From NCBI GenBank assembly GCA_035063885.1, contig JAPSFM010000028.1, forward strand, positions 1 to 53,233: a DNA stretch of 53,233 nt, written 5' to 3'. The position numbers were made by a program, and so were the translations under genes. The notes under the pieces were generated by a model, which saw only the letters and a list, made by a program, of their open reading frames with translations, was not told the DNA's origin and did no database searches. Below, one piece after another: positions 43,430-51,587 of this stretch. The DNA is from CAADGY01 sp900696665 (GTDB taxonomy: Bacteria > Acidobacteriota > Terriglobia > Bryobacterales > Bryobacteraceae). Each line of letters opens with the position of its first letter. The first letter of the stretch is position 1.

Positions 43430-43909
43430 GTGGACAAGAACGAACAGCCGGCAGTAATGATTGTGGACGATGAGGAGATGGTTATTACCAGTATCCGCGC
43501 ATTTCTGCGGCTGGAAACGGAATATGCCGTCCACGGTTTCACCAGCCCGGAGGATGCCGCCAGGCAGTTGGAAACGAACCCGGTTGATGTCATCGTCACG
43601 GACTACCTGATGCCGAAAATGAACGGCATTCAGTTGCTCGGAAAAGCCAAGAACCTCCAGCCGGAGGCGGCTCGCGTTCTGCTGACCGGACACGCCGACA
43701 AACAGAGCGCTATCCAGGCTATCAACGAGATCGGCCTCTATCAGTACCTCGAGAAACCCTGGGATAATGCGCAGCTCTTACTGGTGATCCAGGGCGCCAT
43801 CGAGCGCACCAGGCTGTTGCGCACCTTGCGCGACAAGATCTCGGAGCTGGACGCCGCGCACTCGAATCTCAAGGACGTGCAGACGCGGCTTCTGCGGGCC
43901 TTCCTGTAG
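43430..43909 (+). CDS. Single-domain response regulator with C-terminal coiled coil
   Basis: 159 residues from GTG 43430, with GGAGGA eleven bases upstream. An ATG at 43419 is out of frame. The receiver is complete: D13 and D14 (V-D-D-E-E), phosphoacceptor D58 (T-D-Y-L-M-P), T86 and K109 (L-E-K-P-W). Residues about 120-155 are helical and coiled, with no DNA-binding or enzyme output domain. It is the natural partner of the kinase before it. The stop overlaps GTG/ATG of the PQQ dehydrogenase gene. Confidence 0.93.
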   Translation: MDKNEQPAVMIVDDEEMVITSIRAFLRLETEYAVHGFTSPEDAARQLETNPVDVIVTDYLMPKMNGIQLLGKAKNLQPEAARVLLTGHADKQSAIQAINEIGLYQYLEKPWDNAQLLLVIQGAIERTRLLRTLRDKISELDAAHSNLKDVQTRLLRAFL

Positions 43910-43911
43910 TG

Positions 43912-45771
43912 ATGGCCGCACGCCGCTTCCCGCTGCTGCTGTTCGCGGTTGTACCCTTATTCGCCTCCGGTTGGCGCTACTACGGCGGTGACAGCGGAGG
44001 GACAAAGTATTCCAGCGAGAAACAGATTAACCGCACGAACGTTTCGCGCCTGAAAGTTGCCTGGACCTATCACACCGGCGACATCAGCGACGGAACCACC
44101 TACGTTTCCCGGTCGGCGTTCGAAGCGACTCCTCTGGTGATCGATGGCGTCATGTACTTCACCACGCCGTTTAACCGCCTGATTGCGCTCGAGGCTGAAT
44201 CGGGACGCGAGTTGTGGTCCTTTGACCCGAAGCTCGACAAGGAGCGCCCGGTTAATCTCTTCGTCCATCGCGGCGCCGCTTACTGGACGGATGGTAAAGC
44301 GGCCCGCGTGGTTTTCGGCACTCTCGACGGACGCCTGTTCTCGATCGATGCGGCCAACGGCAGACCCGATCCCGCTTTCGGCGGGAAGGGCGTGGTGGAT
44401 TTGCGCAACGGCGTAGCGGATCGTTTTCCCGGCCGCGGCTACGGGATGACCTCTCCCCCCGCCATTTACAAAGACCTTGTCATTTGTGGGGCGCTTGCCG
44501 CAGACGGCGAACCCCGCGGACCCGCCGGCGACATCCGCGCATTCAGCGTGCGCACGGGACGCCTGGTGTGGACGTTTCATGCCGTGCCGCGTCCCGGCGA
44601 GTTCGGCAACAGCACCTGGCAAGGAGAGTCCTGGAAAGACCGGGCAGGTGCCAATGCCTGGTCTATGTTAAGCGTCGATGAAGACCGCGGCATCGTCTAC
44701 GTCCCGCTCACTTCGCCCGCCACGGATTTGTATGGCGGCGACCGGAAGGGAGCGGGTTTGTTCGGCGACTCGCTCGTTGCGCTCGATGCCTCCACCGGCA
44801 AACGCCTCTGGCATTTCCAGATCATCCATCACGACATTTGGGATTACGATCTGCCTGCGCAGCCGGTTCTCACCACCGTGGTTCGCCACGGCAAAAAGAT
44901 TCCCGCCGTCGCCCAGATCACCAAAACGGGATTCACGTTCGTGTTTGACCGCTACTCCGGAAAGCCGCTTTTCGAGATCGAAGAGCGCGCCGTTCCCGCC
45001 AGTGAAGTGCCGGGCGAGGAGGCTTACCCAACCCAGCCGTTTCCGCTGAAGCCTCCGCCGTTTGCCCGTCAGAGCTTTCATCCCGGGGAGTTGACCCGCA
45101 TCACGCCCGAGACGCGCGCCTTCTGCGAAAAGCTCATGAAAGGCGCGGTGTTCGGCACGCTTTATACACCAATCGGGCTGAAGCCTACGGTGCTGTTTCC
45201 GGGCACCAACGGAGGGGCGAACTGGGGCGGCGGATCGTTCGATCCCGAGACCGGAACGCTCTACGTGAACTCGATGGACGTGGGCATGGTGTATCAAATG
45301 GTCGAACGCCCGCAAGGCTCCGAAATTCCGTTTCGCCCAAGGGGCGTGGGCAGTCCGAATTCGCGCTTCTGGGACAAGAATCAGTACCCCTGCCAGGAAC
45401 CGCCCTGGGGGCATCTTACGGCGATTGATCTGAACACCGGCGAATTCCGTTGGCGTTCCGTGCTCGGAGTCGTGGACAGGCTCATCGATAAAGGTCTGCC
45501 CCCCACCGGTGCGCCGAACCTGGGCGGCTCCATCGTCACCGCGGGCGGGTTGGTGTTCATCGCCGCCACCAACGACAGCCGTTTCCGCGCCTTTGACAAG
45601 GACACCGGCAAGGAGTTGTGGAGCACGCGCCTGCCCGCCAGCGGGCATGCCACGCCGATGACCTTCACCGGCAAAAAATCCGGGAAGCAGTTCGTCGTCA
45701 TCGCCGCCGGCGGCGGCAACAAATACAACGAGACTTACTCGGACGCCCTGGTGGCGTTCGCGTTGCCCTGA
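43912..45771 (+). CDS. PQQ-dependent dehydrogenase (quinoprotein glucose/alcohol dehydrogenase-like)
   Basis: 619 residues from ATG 43912; the GTG at 43909, overlapping the regulator stop, is an alternative. A signal peptide (about 5-19) exports it to the periplasm. The eight-bladed propeller is evident from W-S-F-D-P, W-H-F-Q-I-I-H-H-D-I-W-D-Y-D, F-V-F-D-R-Y-S-G-K-P, G-A-N-W-G-G-G-S-F-D and G-G-S-I-V-T-A-G-G-L-V-F-I-A-A-T. It oxidises an alcohol or aldose using pyrroloquinoline quinone and passes electrons to the respiratory chain. No C-x2-C-H haem motif is present, so it needs an external acceptor. No pqq synthesis genes are nearby. Confidence 0.88.
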   Translation: MAARRFPLLLFAVVPLFASGWRYYGGDSGGTKYSSEKQINRTNVSRLKVAWTYHTGDISDGTTYVSRSAFEATPLVIDGVMYFTTPFNRLIALEAESGRELWSFDPKLDKERPVNLFVHRGAAYWTDGKAARVVFGTLDGRLFSIDAANGRPDPAFGGKGVVDLRNGVADRFPGRGYGMTSPPAIYKDLVICGALAADGEPRGPAGDIRAFSVRTGRLVWTFHAVPRPGEFGNSTWQGESWKDRAGANAWSMLSVDEDRGIVYVPLTSPATDLYGGDRKGAGLFGDSLVALDASTGKRLWHFQIIHHDIWDYDLPAQPVLTTVVRHGKKIPAVAQITKTGFTFVFDRYSGKPLFEIEERAVPASEVPGEEAYPTQPFPLKPPPFARQSFHPGELTRITPETRAFCEKLMKGAVFGTLYTPIGLKPTVLFPGTNGGANWGGGSFDPETGTLYVNSMDVGMVYQMVERPQGSEIPFRPRGVGSPNSRFWDKNQYPCQEPPWGHLTAIDLNTGEFRWRSVLGVVDRLIDKGLPPTGAPNLGGSIVTAGGLVFIAATNDSRFRAFDKDTGKELWSTRLPASGHATPMTFTGKKSGKQFVVIAAGGGNKYNETYSDALVAFALP

Positions 45772-45772
45772 G

Positions 45773-48124
45773 CTACTCTGGCTGCCATTCGAAATACGAA
45801 GCGTAACCGCCGCCCTGGTTCCGCGCCATCCAGAGCCGGTATTCGCGGTTCGCCGTCCGCGTGAGATCGCGCTTCGCCAACGGCTCCACGTTCGTGAAGA
45901 CGAACACCGCCCGCCTGCCCGCGTTTGTTTTCCCGGCGCAGACGACTTCGTCACGGTAATCGCCGGCGAGGTCCGCCACCATGTTGCAGCTTCCGCTGCC
46001 CAGTTCGTTGGGGACAGCCGCCTCGATCGCCTCGACCGCCTTGCCCGTGAACCGGCCCAGCCGCGTGCCGTCGTTCGACATCAGTTCGCGTGTTTCATCG
46101 CCGGTCCAGTGAACCGGCTTCCATCCCGGCGGAAACGGGTTCATCAGAATGCGCCCGTCGCTGGCGAACAACACCTGATCTTTGGCCAGGTGCCCGTCGC
46201 GGTTCGTCAGCATCTCCATGCCAGGCGAGCCCCGAAAGACCTCGGAAGCCCAGCCGATATGAGCGTGGCTCCAGCGCGGGTCGTCCTCGCGGTTCGTCTT
46301 CCAGAGGATCTTTCCCGTTTTCGCGTCCACCAGGTAAGCGCCGGCATGTACGCTGCTCTCCACGGCATAATACACTTGGCGCTCTTTCGTGCCCGGCAGG
46401 ATGCGCTTGATGGCGACGATATCGGGATGCTCCCTGTAGATGGACCAGCGCAGCGTGCCGTCCGGATTCAGCACCGTCGTGCCGTTGAAGACCTCATCTT
46501 TTCCATCGCCATCCACATCGGCGATATCGATATGGTGTGAGCCGCTGCCGTTGGTTTCGGCGAAGCTGCGGTACTGCCACAGCTTGTTCAGTTCCGGGCC
46601 GTAGGCATCGAAGATCTCGTTCTCATAAAGACCCGTCTGTGTGATAATGGCCGGCGTCTTGCCGTTGAGGTAGGCAATGGACATGTGAATCCGGGTCGAC
46701 GACCTCGCAAAATCGGACGCCATCTCCGTCCAAGGCGTTTTCCGCAGCACGCGGCCGCTCATGCCGTCTAGCACCGCGAGATAAACCTGTTCCCCTTCCT
46801 GGTAGCGGCTCACCACTTCCGCTTTGCCGTCGCCGTCGAGGTCGTAGACTACCACCGGAACATTGTTCGCGCTCCCGAAGCAATGGTCGTGCCCGACCAG
46901 CGGGCGCCTCCACAGGCTCCGTCCATAGCTGGTGAACGCTTCGAGTTCCACCGGGACGCCGGGGTCTCTCGACATCTCCCTTATGCCGTTGTCGAGCCGC
47001 AGCACGGCGTCCAGCACGCCGTCCCCATTCAGGTCTCCGAAAATCGGAACCGCTCCGCCTTCCTGCACGGTGGGCTCAAAGACAGCGATGGCATTGGACC
47101 GGTTTGCGCCCGGCTCCACGCCGGCCCATTCCGAAGGCGGCCCTTCCTGACCGCCCGCCCGCACGGGGCGCACGCGGTAATACAGCCGGTTTACCGCGGG
47201 TGCGCTGGTGTCCGTGAAGTTGGTGGAATTGGGGATCGGAGATGATGTGATGCGATCGCCCGCCGCGTCCGGCCGCCTGGCGCGGTAGACATGAAAGCCG
47301 GTAGCGGCGGTGTCTTCCGGCAGCAGTTGCCAACTCAGAAATACTTTTCCTCCGCCGATCGGCGCGGCGATCACACGGCGCGGAATTCGCTGGAAGTGCG
47401 TGGAGCCTTCCGGCTCGCGAACCAGCCGGAAGCCGATATCGGGATGGCGGATTCCGGAGGAAGCCCCGCCGAAGACGCCGCATCGCAGGTAATAGCTCGC
47501 ACGCGCCCACGATCCTCCCGCAAGCTGGTTTTCCCGCTCCGTGGGATTCTCGATGCGGTACACGAAACGGGAGATGGCCGGGTCGGGATACCGGTCCACC
47601 ATCTGCCAGACGTTGCCCGCCATGTCGTACAGTCCCCATTTGTTCGGCGGATAACTCCCGGCAGGTTTGACGTAGGTGCGCCATTCGCCGAACGTGCGAT
47701 CCCCTTTCGGATCGAAGTTCGCTTTGCCGGCCGGAGCTGCTCTGCCCCATGGATAGGTCGCTTCGGCCTCGCCGGCGCGTGCCGCGTATTCGAATTCGAG
47801 CGCTGTCGGCAGCCTGTAAATGCGGCGCTCCTTTTCGTTGCGCCACTTCAAATAGGCGGCGGCATCGATCCGGTTCACGAAGATGACGGGATGATTGTCC
47901 ATCCCCGCCGGTATCCGCCCGTTTTCCCAATGCAGCGGAGCGGCATAGCCCGTGGCATCCACGAAAAGCTTGTACTCGGCGTTCGTGAGCGGGCGCTTCT
48001 GCATTTCAAAGCTGTCAACCCGCTGCCCGTCCCGAAGCATTCCGCTTTGAAGGAGAACGAAATCATCGGCCGCGTGCAGAACCACCCCCATAGCGGCAAA
48101 TAGAACGAAGAACAGAAATGACAT
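45773..48124 (-). CDS. Fusion of a non-catalytic FGE/SUMF1-like domain, a fibronectin-type domain and a rhamnogalacturonan-lyase-like (PL11) propeller
   Basis: 783 residues from ATG 48124. The open frame continues upstream to 48676, but that part has no coding character. A signal peptide covers about 1-19. Residues about 20-236 have the formylglycine-generating-enzyme fold (M-Q-K-R-P-L-T-N-A-E-Y; Y-R-L-P-T-A-L-E-F-E-Y-A-A-R-A-G; G-L-Y-D-M-A-G-N-V-W-Q). The two catalytic cysteines are absent: L-A-G-G-S-W-A-R-A-S-Y-Y-L-R-C stands where FGE has S-W-x-C-x-x-x-x-C, so it is not a sulfatase maturase. A fibronectin-type module (about 255-335) precedes a calcium-rich propeller (V-V-V-Y-D-L-D-G-D-G-K-A-E-V; I-A-D-V-D-G-D-G-K-D-E-V) like family PL11 rhamnogalacturonan lyases. 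Pectin binding or cleavage is likely. Confidence 0.75.
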   Translation of the reverse strand: MSFLFFVLFAAMGVVLHAADDFVLLQSGMLRDGQRVDSFEMQKRPLTNAEYKLFVDATGYAAPLHWENGRIPAGMDNHPVIFVNRIDAAAYLKWRNEKERRIYRLPTALEFEYAARAGEAEATYPWGRAAPAGKANFDPKGDRTFGEWRTYVKPAGSYPPNKWGLYDMAGNVWQMVDRYPDPAISRFVYRIENPTERENQLAGGSWARASYYLRCGVFGGASSGIRHPDIGFRLVREPEGSTHFQRIPRRVIAAPIGGGKVFLSWQLLPEDTAATGFHVYRARRPDAAGDRITSSPIPNSTNFTDTSAPAVNRLYYRVRPVRAGGQEGPPSEWAGVEPGANRSNAIAVFEPTVQEGGAVPIFGDLNGDGVLDAVLRLDNGIREMSRDPGVPVELEAFTSYGRSLWRRPLVGHDHCFGSANNVPVVVYDLDGDGKAEVVSRYQEGEQVYLAVLDGMSGRVLRKTPWTEMASDFARSSTRIHMSIAYLNGKTPAIITQTGLYENEIFDAYGPELNKLWQYRSFAETNGSGSHHIDIADVDGDGKDEVFNGTTVLNPDGTLRWSIYREHPDIVAIKRILPGTKERQVYYAVESSVHAGAYLVDAKTGKILWKTNREDDPRWSHAHIGWASEVFRGSPGMEMLTNRDGHLAKDQVLFASDGRILMNPFPPGWKPVHWTGDETRELMSNDGTRLGRFTGKAVEAIEAAVPNELGSGSCNMVADLAGDYRDEVVCAGKTNAGRRAVFVFTNVEPLAKRDLTRTANREYRLWMARNQGGGYASYFEWQPE

Positions 48125-48137
48125 CGGCGGCAGCTTA
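48125..48137 (-). promoter_or_regulatory. Candidate leaderless promoter of the PL11-like gene
   Basis: Minus strand: TTGCGC, 17 bases, TAAGCT (48137 to 48132), seven bases, ATG 48124. No Shine-Dalgarno. The -35 match is only 3/6. Confidence 0.35.
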
Positions 48138-48410
48138 ACAGGCAGGGCGGCGGTGCGCAAGCTTAGGTTTTCCGCCGGTGAGCTGCCCTTCGGTCCCGGC
48201 ACCGGCATGAGGCTGTTAGCGGCGATTCGGCTACGCTTCTCCAAGTTCTGGCGTTCACACGCATTCCACCACGCCTTTCCGCCTTTCGATTCTTCATTTT
48301 CCTCGCATCCGCCCACACCGCCGCTTCGAACCGCAGTGTATGTTATGAGCGAGGAGTTGCTCGTTGGCCGGGAGGCAACCCACCGAGACCCGCGCAGGAC
48401 CAACCCAGGG

Positions 48411-48522
48411 GGGTGTAAAAGCTGAGACCGCGGCGCGTCAACGTGACAGGCCTGCCTAAGTCCCCCTACACCCTTTGCGCGGGGGACAGGGACCGGTCCC
48501 GGTGCGCGGGCAAATGCGCACC
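48411..48522. repeat. Hairpin-dense intergenic element, REP-like
   Basis: Within 112 bases there are GGGTGTA/TACACCC (48411-48417 and 48467-48473), GTCCCCC/GGGGGAC (48460-48466 and 48481-48487), the 12-base palindrome GGGACCGGTCCC (48489-48500) and GGTGCGC/GCGCACC (48501-48507 and 48516-48522). Some are mutually exclusive, since the first two overlap in space. No gene overlaps it. It lies in the 490-base gap between two minus-strand genes. Whether it is repeated elsewhere in the genome cannot be seen from one window. Confidence 0.5.
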
Positions 48523-48611
48523 CATAAGAGTGACTCCGATCCGCGAGCATAACCGAGCCGCGCGTGCAAGCAAGCGGTGGGACAGACGGCCATGAGCTGA
48601 TCGCCCCCACG

Positions 48612-49445
48612 CTAATAATCAGCCGGAATCCGCGACAACTCTTCCATGCTGAAGACGGGTCCGTCTTTGCACACATACACCGGCCCCGCGTTGCACCGGC
48701 CGCACTTGCCTACGCCGCACTTCATGCGGTTTTCAAGACTGGTGAAAATATCGCGAGGGTGCATGCCGCTGCGCTCCAGCACCGGCAGAGTGTTCCGGAT
48801 CATGACGGGTGGGCCGATTACCAGCGCGACCGCGTTGCTGGCGCGAACTCCGGCGCGCTCGAAGACCGCCGGCACAAAGCCGGTCTCTCCTTTCCAATCC
48901 GGCGTTTCGCCGCCCGGATCCACGCAGCGGATCACGCGCACACGTTCCTGCGCGGCCCACTCGTCGAGTTCCTGAACATAAACCAGATCACCCACCGTGC
49001 GCGCTCCATAAACGATGGTGATATCTCCGTAGCGGGAGCGGTTTTCGAGCGCATACCAGATGGCGCACCGGATGGGCGGCATGGCGATGCCGCCACCCAA
49101 AAAGATCAGGTCGCGGCCCTCCCACTTCTCCATCGGATACCAGTTGCCGTACGGGCCACGGAACCCGATCGTGTCTCCCGGTTCGATCTTCCACAATGCC
49201 TCCGTCACACGCCCGGTTTTTCGGAAACAGAACTCGACGAAGTCGCGCCAGTTGGAACTCGAGCAGATATTGAACGTCGCCTCCCCCGAACCGAACACCG
49301 AGAACATACCGAATTGTCCGACGTGAAAAGAAAAGCCGCGCGCGCGCTCGGGCTCCTGGAACTCGGCGCGGACGCTCTTCACGTCGGGCGTATGGCGGCA
49401 AACGCCGGTTACCGTCATAAGGTCAGGCTTGTAGAGGTTGCGCAT
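48612..49445 (-). CDS. FAD/NAD(P)-binding flavoprotein subunit, FlxA/hydrogenase-gamma (HydG) type
   Basis: 277 residues. It has a ferredoxin-NADP reductase fold: FAD part with G-F-S-F-H-V-G-Q-F and the NAD(P) part L-I-F-L-G-G-G-I-A-M-P-P. The C-terminus binds [2Fe-2S] as in PyrK and sulfhydrogenase gamma (C243-G-V-G-K-C248-G-R-C251 ... C259). It should pass electrons from NAD(P)H to the FeS subunits encoded upstream. ATG 49445 has GAAGG five bases before it and overlaps the previous gene by 23 bases. ATG 49418 is a weaker alternative without a ribosome site. Confidence 0.88.
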   Translation of the reverse strand: MRNLYKPDLMTVTGVCRHTPDVKSVRAEFQEPERARGFSFHVGQFGMFSVFGSGEATFNICSSSNWRDFVEFCFRKTGRVTEALWKIEPGDTIGFRGPYGNWYPMEKWEGRDLIFLGGGIAMPPIRCAIWYALENRSRYGDITIVYGARTVGDLVYVQELDEWAAQERVRVIRCVDPGGETPDWKGETGFVPAVFERAGVRASNAVALVIGPPVMIRNTLPVLERSGMHPRDIFTSLENRMKCGVGKCGRCNAGPVYVCKDGPVFSMEELSRIPADY

Positions 49446-50400
49446 GATCGATTGCCTTCAACAGCGGAAGCAGGCCGAGATTCACCGGGCAATTGCGCGT
49501 GCAGTTGCCGCATCCCGTGCACAGAATGGAGCCGAAGCGCTCCGGATACATGGAAAATTTGTGGAGCACGCGCTGCCGTTGCCGCGCGGGCTGGCTGCCG
49601 CGCGGGTTGTGCCCGGAGGCATGTAGCGTAAAGAGCGCGAACTGGCACGAATCCCAGTTGCGCACCCGCGCGCCCTGTTCATCCACAATATCGAAACAGT
49701 GGCAAGCAGGGCAGGTGTAGGCGCACGCCCCGCAGCCCAGGCATCGCAACGCCTGTTCGTCCCAGAGGGGGTCTTCGAAACGCGATTCCACGAACGCGCG
49801 CACCGCCGCTGGATCGAACTGCCGTGCGGGAGCCTCGGCCCTTTGTATGCGAACGGTCCCGGCATCCGGGAAAAGAGCGCGCCCTTTCCCGGTCAGGGCC
49901 ACTACTTCGTAGCCGCCGCTTGCCGCGTAAAGCATCACGTCCGATCCGTTCGTGGCATCCGGCGCGAGCCCGACCGACGTGCAGAAACAGGCATCGTCGT
50001 GCGTGTCGCACGCCATGGTGACAATCGTCGTGCGCAGACGGCGCGTCTTGTAGAATTCGTCCTCGCAGTCCCAGCCAAAAATCGCATCGAGAATCGGCAG
50101 CGCTGCCGCATCGCAGGGCCGCGCGCCGAGCACCACCTGCTCCGGCGCGTCGAGAGCATCGGTGAGTTCGATACGGCCGCTCTCGATCCGGTAGCGGTAG
50201 AGCGTCTCATGCCGCGGGAACACCGCTTCTTTAATGGAATTGCGCGGCCGCGGAAAACCTTCCAGCATCATTTGCTCCGCGCTCTGGATCGCCGCATAGA
50301 GCACGCGTCCGTCCGCCACACAGCGAGGCGCCAGCACGCGTTTGCCGCTTTTGAGCCAACCGGCCGCCAGTGCGCGCAGGTCCTCCCGCCCCACTCTCAT
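49423..50400 (-). CDS. 4Fe-4S dicluster protein, FlxB/hydrogenase-beta (HydB) type
   Basis: 325 residues. The first 200 match the HydB/FlxB family (L-G-A-R-P-C-D-A-A-A-L; C-D-T-H-D-D-A-C-F-C-T-S-V). Two [4Fe-4S] motifs follow: C220-L-G-C-G-A-C-A-Y-T-C230-P and C294-T-G-C-G-N-C-T-R-N-C304-P. The start is ATG 50400: AAGGAGG lies eleven bases upstream and the ATGA overlaps the previous stop. The frame is open to 50733, but that is shadow. It carries electrons between FlxA and the next subunit. Confidence 0.87.
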   Translation of the reverse strand: MRVGREDLRALAAGWLKSGKRVLAPRCVADGRVLYAAIQSAEQMMLEGFPRPRNSIKEAVFPRHETLYRYRIESGRIELTDALDAPEQVVLGARPCDAAALPILDAIFGWDCEDEFYKTRRLRTTIVTMACDTHDDACFCTSVGLAPDATNGSDVMLYAASGGYEVVALTGKGRALFPDAGTVRIQRAEAPARQFDPAAVRAFVESRFEDPLWDEQALRCLGCGACAYTCPACHCFDIVDEQGARVRNWDSCQFALFTLHASGHNPRGSQPARQRQRVLHKFSMYPERFGSILCTGCGNCTRNCPVNLGLLPLLKAIDHAQPLQA

Positions 50401-51587
50401 CGGATGAACGCCTCCTTGTCGCCGGGGCGATAGGTGCCGAGAAGCGGCCCTGCGCCGCGCTCCGCGCCCGCCTGGTAGCCGAAGTTGTCGAAGGCCGCCT
50501 TGGCAACCGCCTTGTTCAACAGGCCCAGGTTGATGCCCGCCGGGCACGCCCGTGTGCATTCCCCGCAACCCGTGCAGCGGCCCGCCTGGTGAAAAGCTCG
50601 CGTGATATGCCAGGCGAAGTTGCCTTTCAGAGTCGCCGAAGTGCCGATCGCCTGCGGGCGATTCTTGTCCGCCACGCATCGTTCGCAGTAGCACATCGGG
50701 CAGGCAGCGCGGCACGCATAGCACCTCGTGCACCGCTCAAACTCCTCCATCCAGTAAGCCATCCGCTGCTCCGGCGCCAGTTCGAGGAAATCTTCCAACT
50801 CTTTCCAGGACGCCCCCTCGGAGGGTTTTTCAACGGCAATCTCCACCAGGGCGGAGCGGTCTATTTGAAACTCCTGTTCGAGAACGTTGATCGCGCGTGT
50901 GGTGGCGGGCAGCGCCACAACCGCGGGCCGCCCCAGCGAGCGCACTTCCCGCCGCGTCAGATAACCGGCCAGGTTCACGCGCGCATTCGCGTTGACGGCC
51001 AGCCGCGAGCAATCCTCCTCGCGACGCACAAACACGGGAGTTCCTGCCGCGTCATAGCCGATCACCACTTGTGCCTCCCCGGACCGCAGCAGGCCGGCGG
51101 CGTTCGTCCGCAACCCGGCTTCATCCACAACCGGCGGAACGGACGCAGGCGCAGTGCGCGGCACAGCCGGCGCTGCTTCGCGGCGTATCAGATAGCCGGC
51201 GGGCCCCAGCGCCCGCGCGGATTCCGTTATCTCCGAGATCACCTGTTGGAACTTCCTGCCTTCGGCGGCCGAAATCCAGGTGAAATGGATGCGGCGGAGA
51301 TCAAAGCCGAGCGTATCGAGCAGCGGCCGGAACAGCATCCAGCGCCGCCGGGCATGGTAGTTGCCCGCGGTGTAGTGGCAATCGCCGGGATGACATCCGG
51401 AAACCAGAATCGCATCGGCGCCAATCTCAAATGCCTTCACGATCAGGTTGAAATCGATCCGGCCGGTGCAGGGCAGCCGGATCAGGCGTACATTGGGCGG
51501 GTATCCCAGGCGGTTTGTGCCCGCAAGATCGGCGCCGAGATAAGTGCACCAGTTGCAGACGTAGGCGACGATTTTCGGTTCACTCAT
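50397..51587 (-). CDS. MvhD/FlxD-type iron-sulfur subunit fused to a 4Fe-4S dicluster (FlxC-like) domain
   Basis: 396 residues. Residues 1-130 are the MvhD/FlpD domain with a [2Fe-2S] set C11-N-W-C14, C40-T-G and C65-H-P-G-D-C70-H-Y. After a variable linker, the region about 280-365 holds C-T-R-C-Y-A-C-R-A-A-C-P and C-T-G-C-G-E-C-T-R-A-C-P, two [4Fe-4S] sites like FlxC or HydB. In the best-studied bacteria FlxD and FlxC are separate proteins. ATG 51587 has GGAGG seven bases before it and overlaps the HdrA stop (ATGA). The frame to 51770 is shadow. Confidence 0.85.
   Translation of the reverse strand: MSEPKIVAYVCNWCTYLGADLAGTNRLGYPPNVRLIRLPCTGRIDFNLIVKAFEIGADAILVSGCHPGDCHYTAGNYHARRRWMLFRPLLDTLGFDLRRIHFTWISAAEGRKFQQVISEITESARALGPAGYLIRREAAPAVPRTAPASVPPVVDEAGLRTNAAGLLRSGEAQVVIGYDAAGTPVFVRREEDCSRLAVNANARVNLAGYLTRREVRSLGRPAVVALPATTRAINVLEQEFQIDRSALVEIAVEKPSEGASWKELEDFLELAPEQRMAYWMEEFERCTRCYACRAACPMCYCERCVADKNRPQAIGTSATLKGNFAWHITRAFHQAGRCTGCGECTRACPAGINLGLLNKAVAKAAFDNFGYQAGAERGAGPLLGTYRPGDKEAFIR

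Noticed and set aside
44668..45954. Minus-strand open frame (428 codons) opposite the PQQ dehydrogenase
   Set aside because: Low-complexity translation with no family. The plus strand encodes a full propeller with conserved motifs.
45773..48124. Active formylglycine-generating enzyme for the sulfatases
   Set aside because: Both catalytic cysteines are absent.
48125..48676. N-terminal extension of the PL11-like protein
   Set aside because: The frame is open, but the sequence lacks coding character, contains the hairpin element and precedes a clear signal peptide at 48124.
48564..49631. Plus-strand open frame (355 codons) across the FlxA gene
   Set aside because: It crosses two real minus-strand genes and has no domain.
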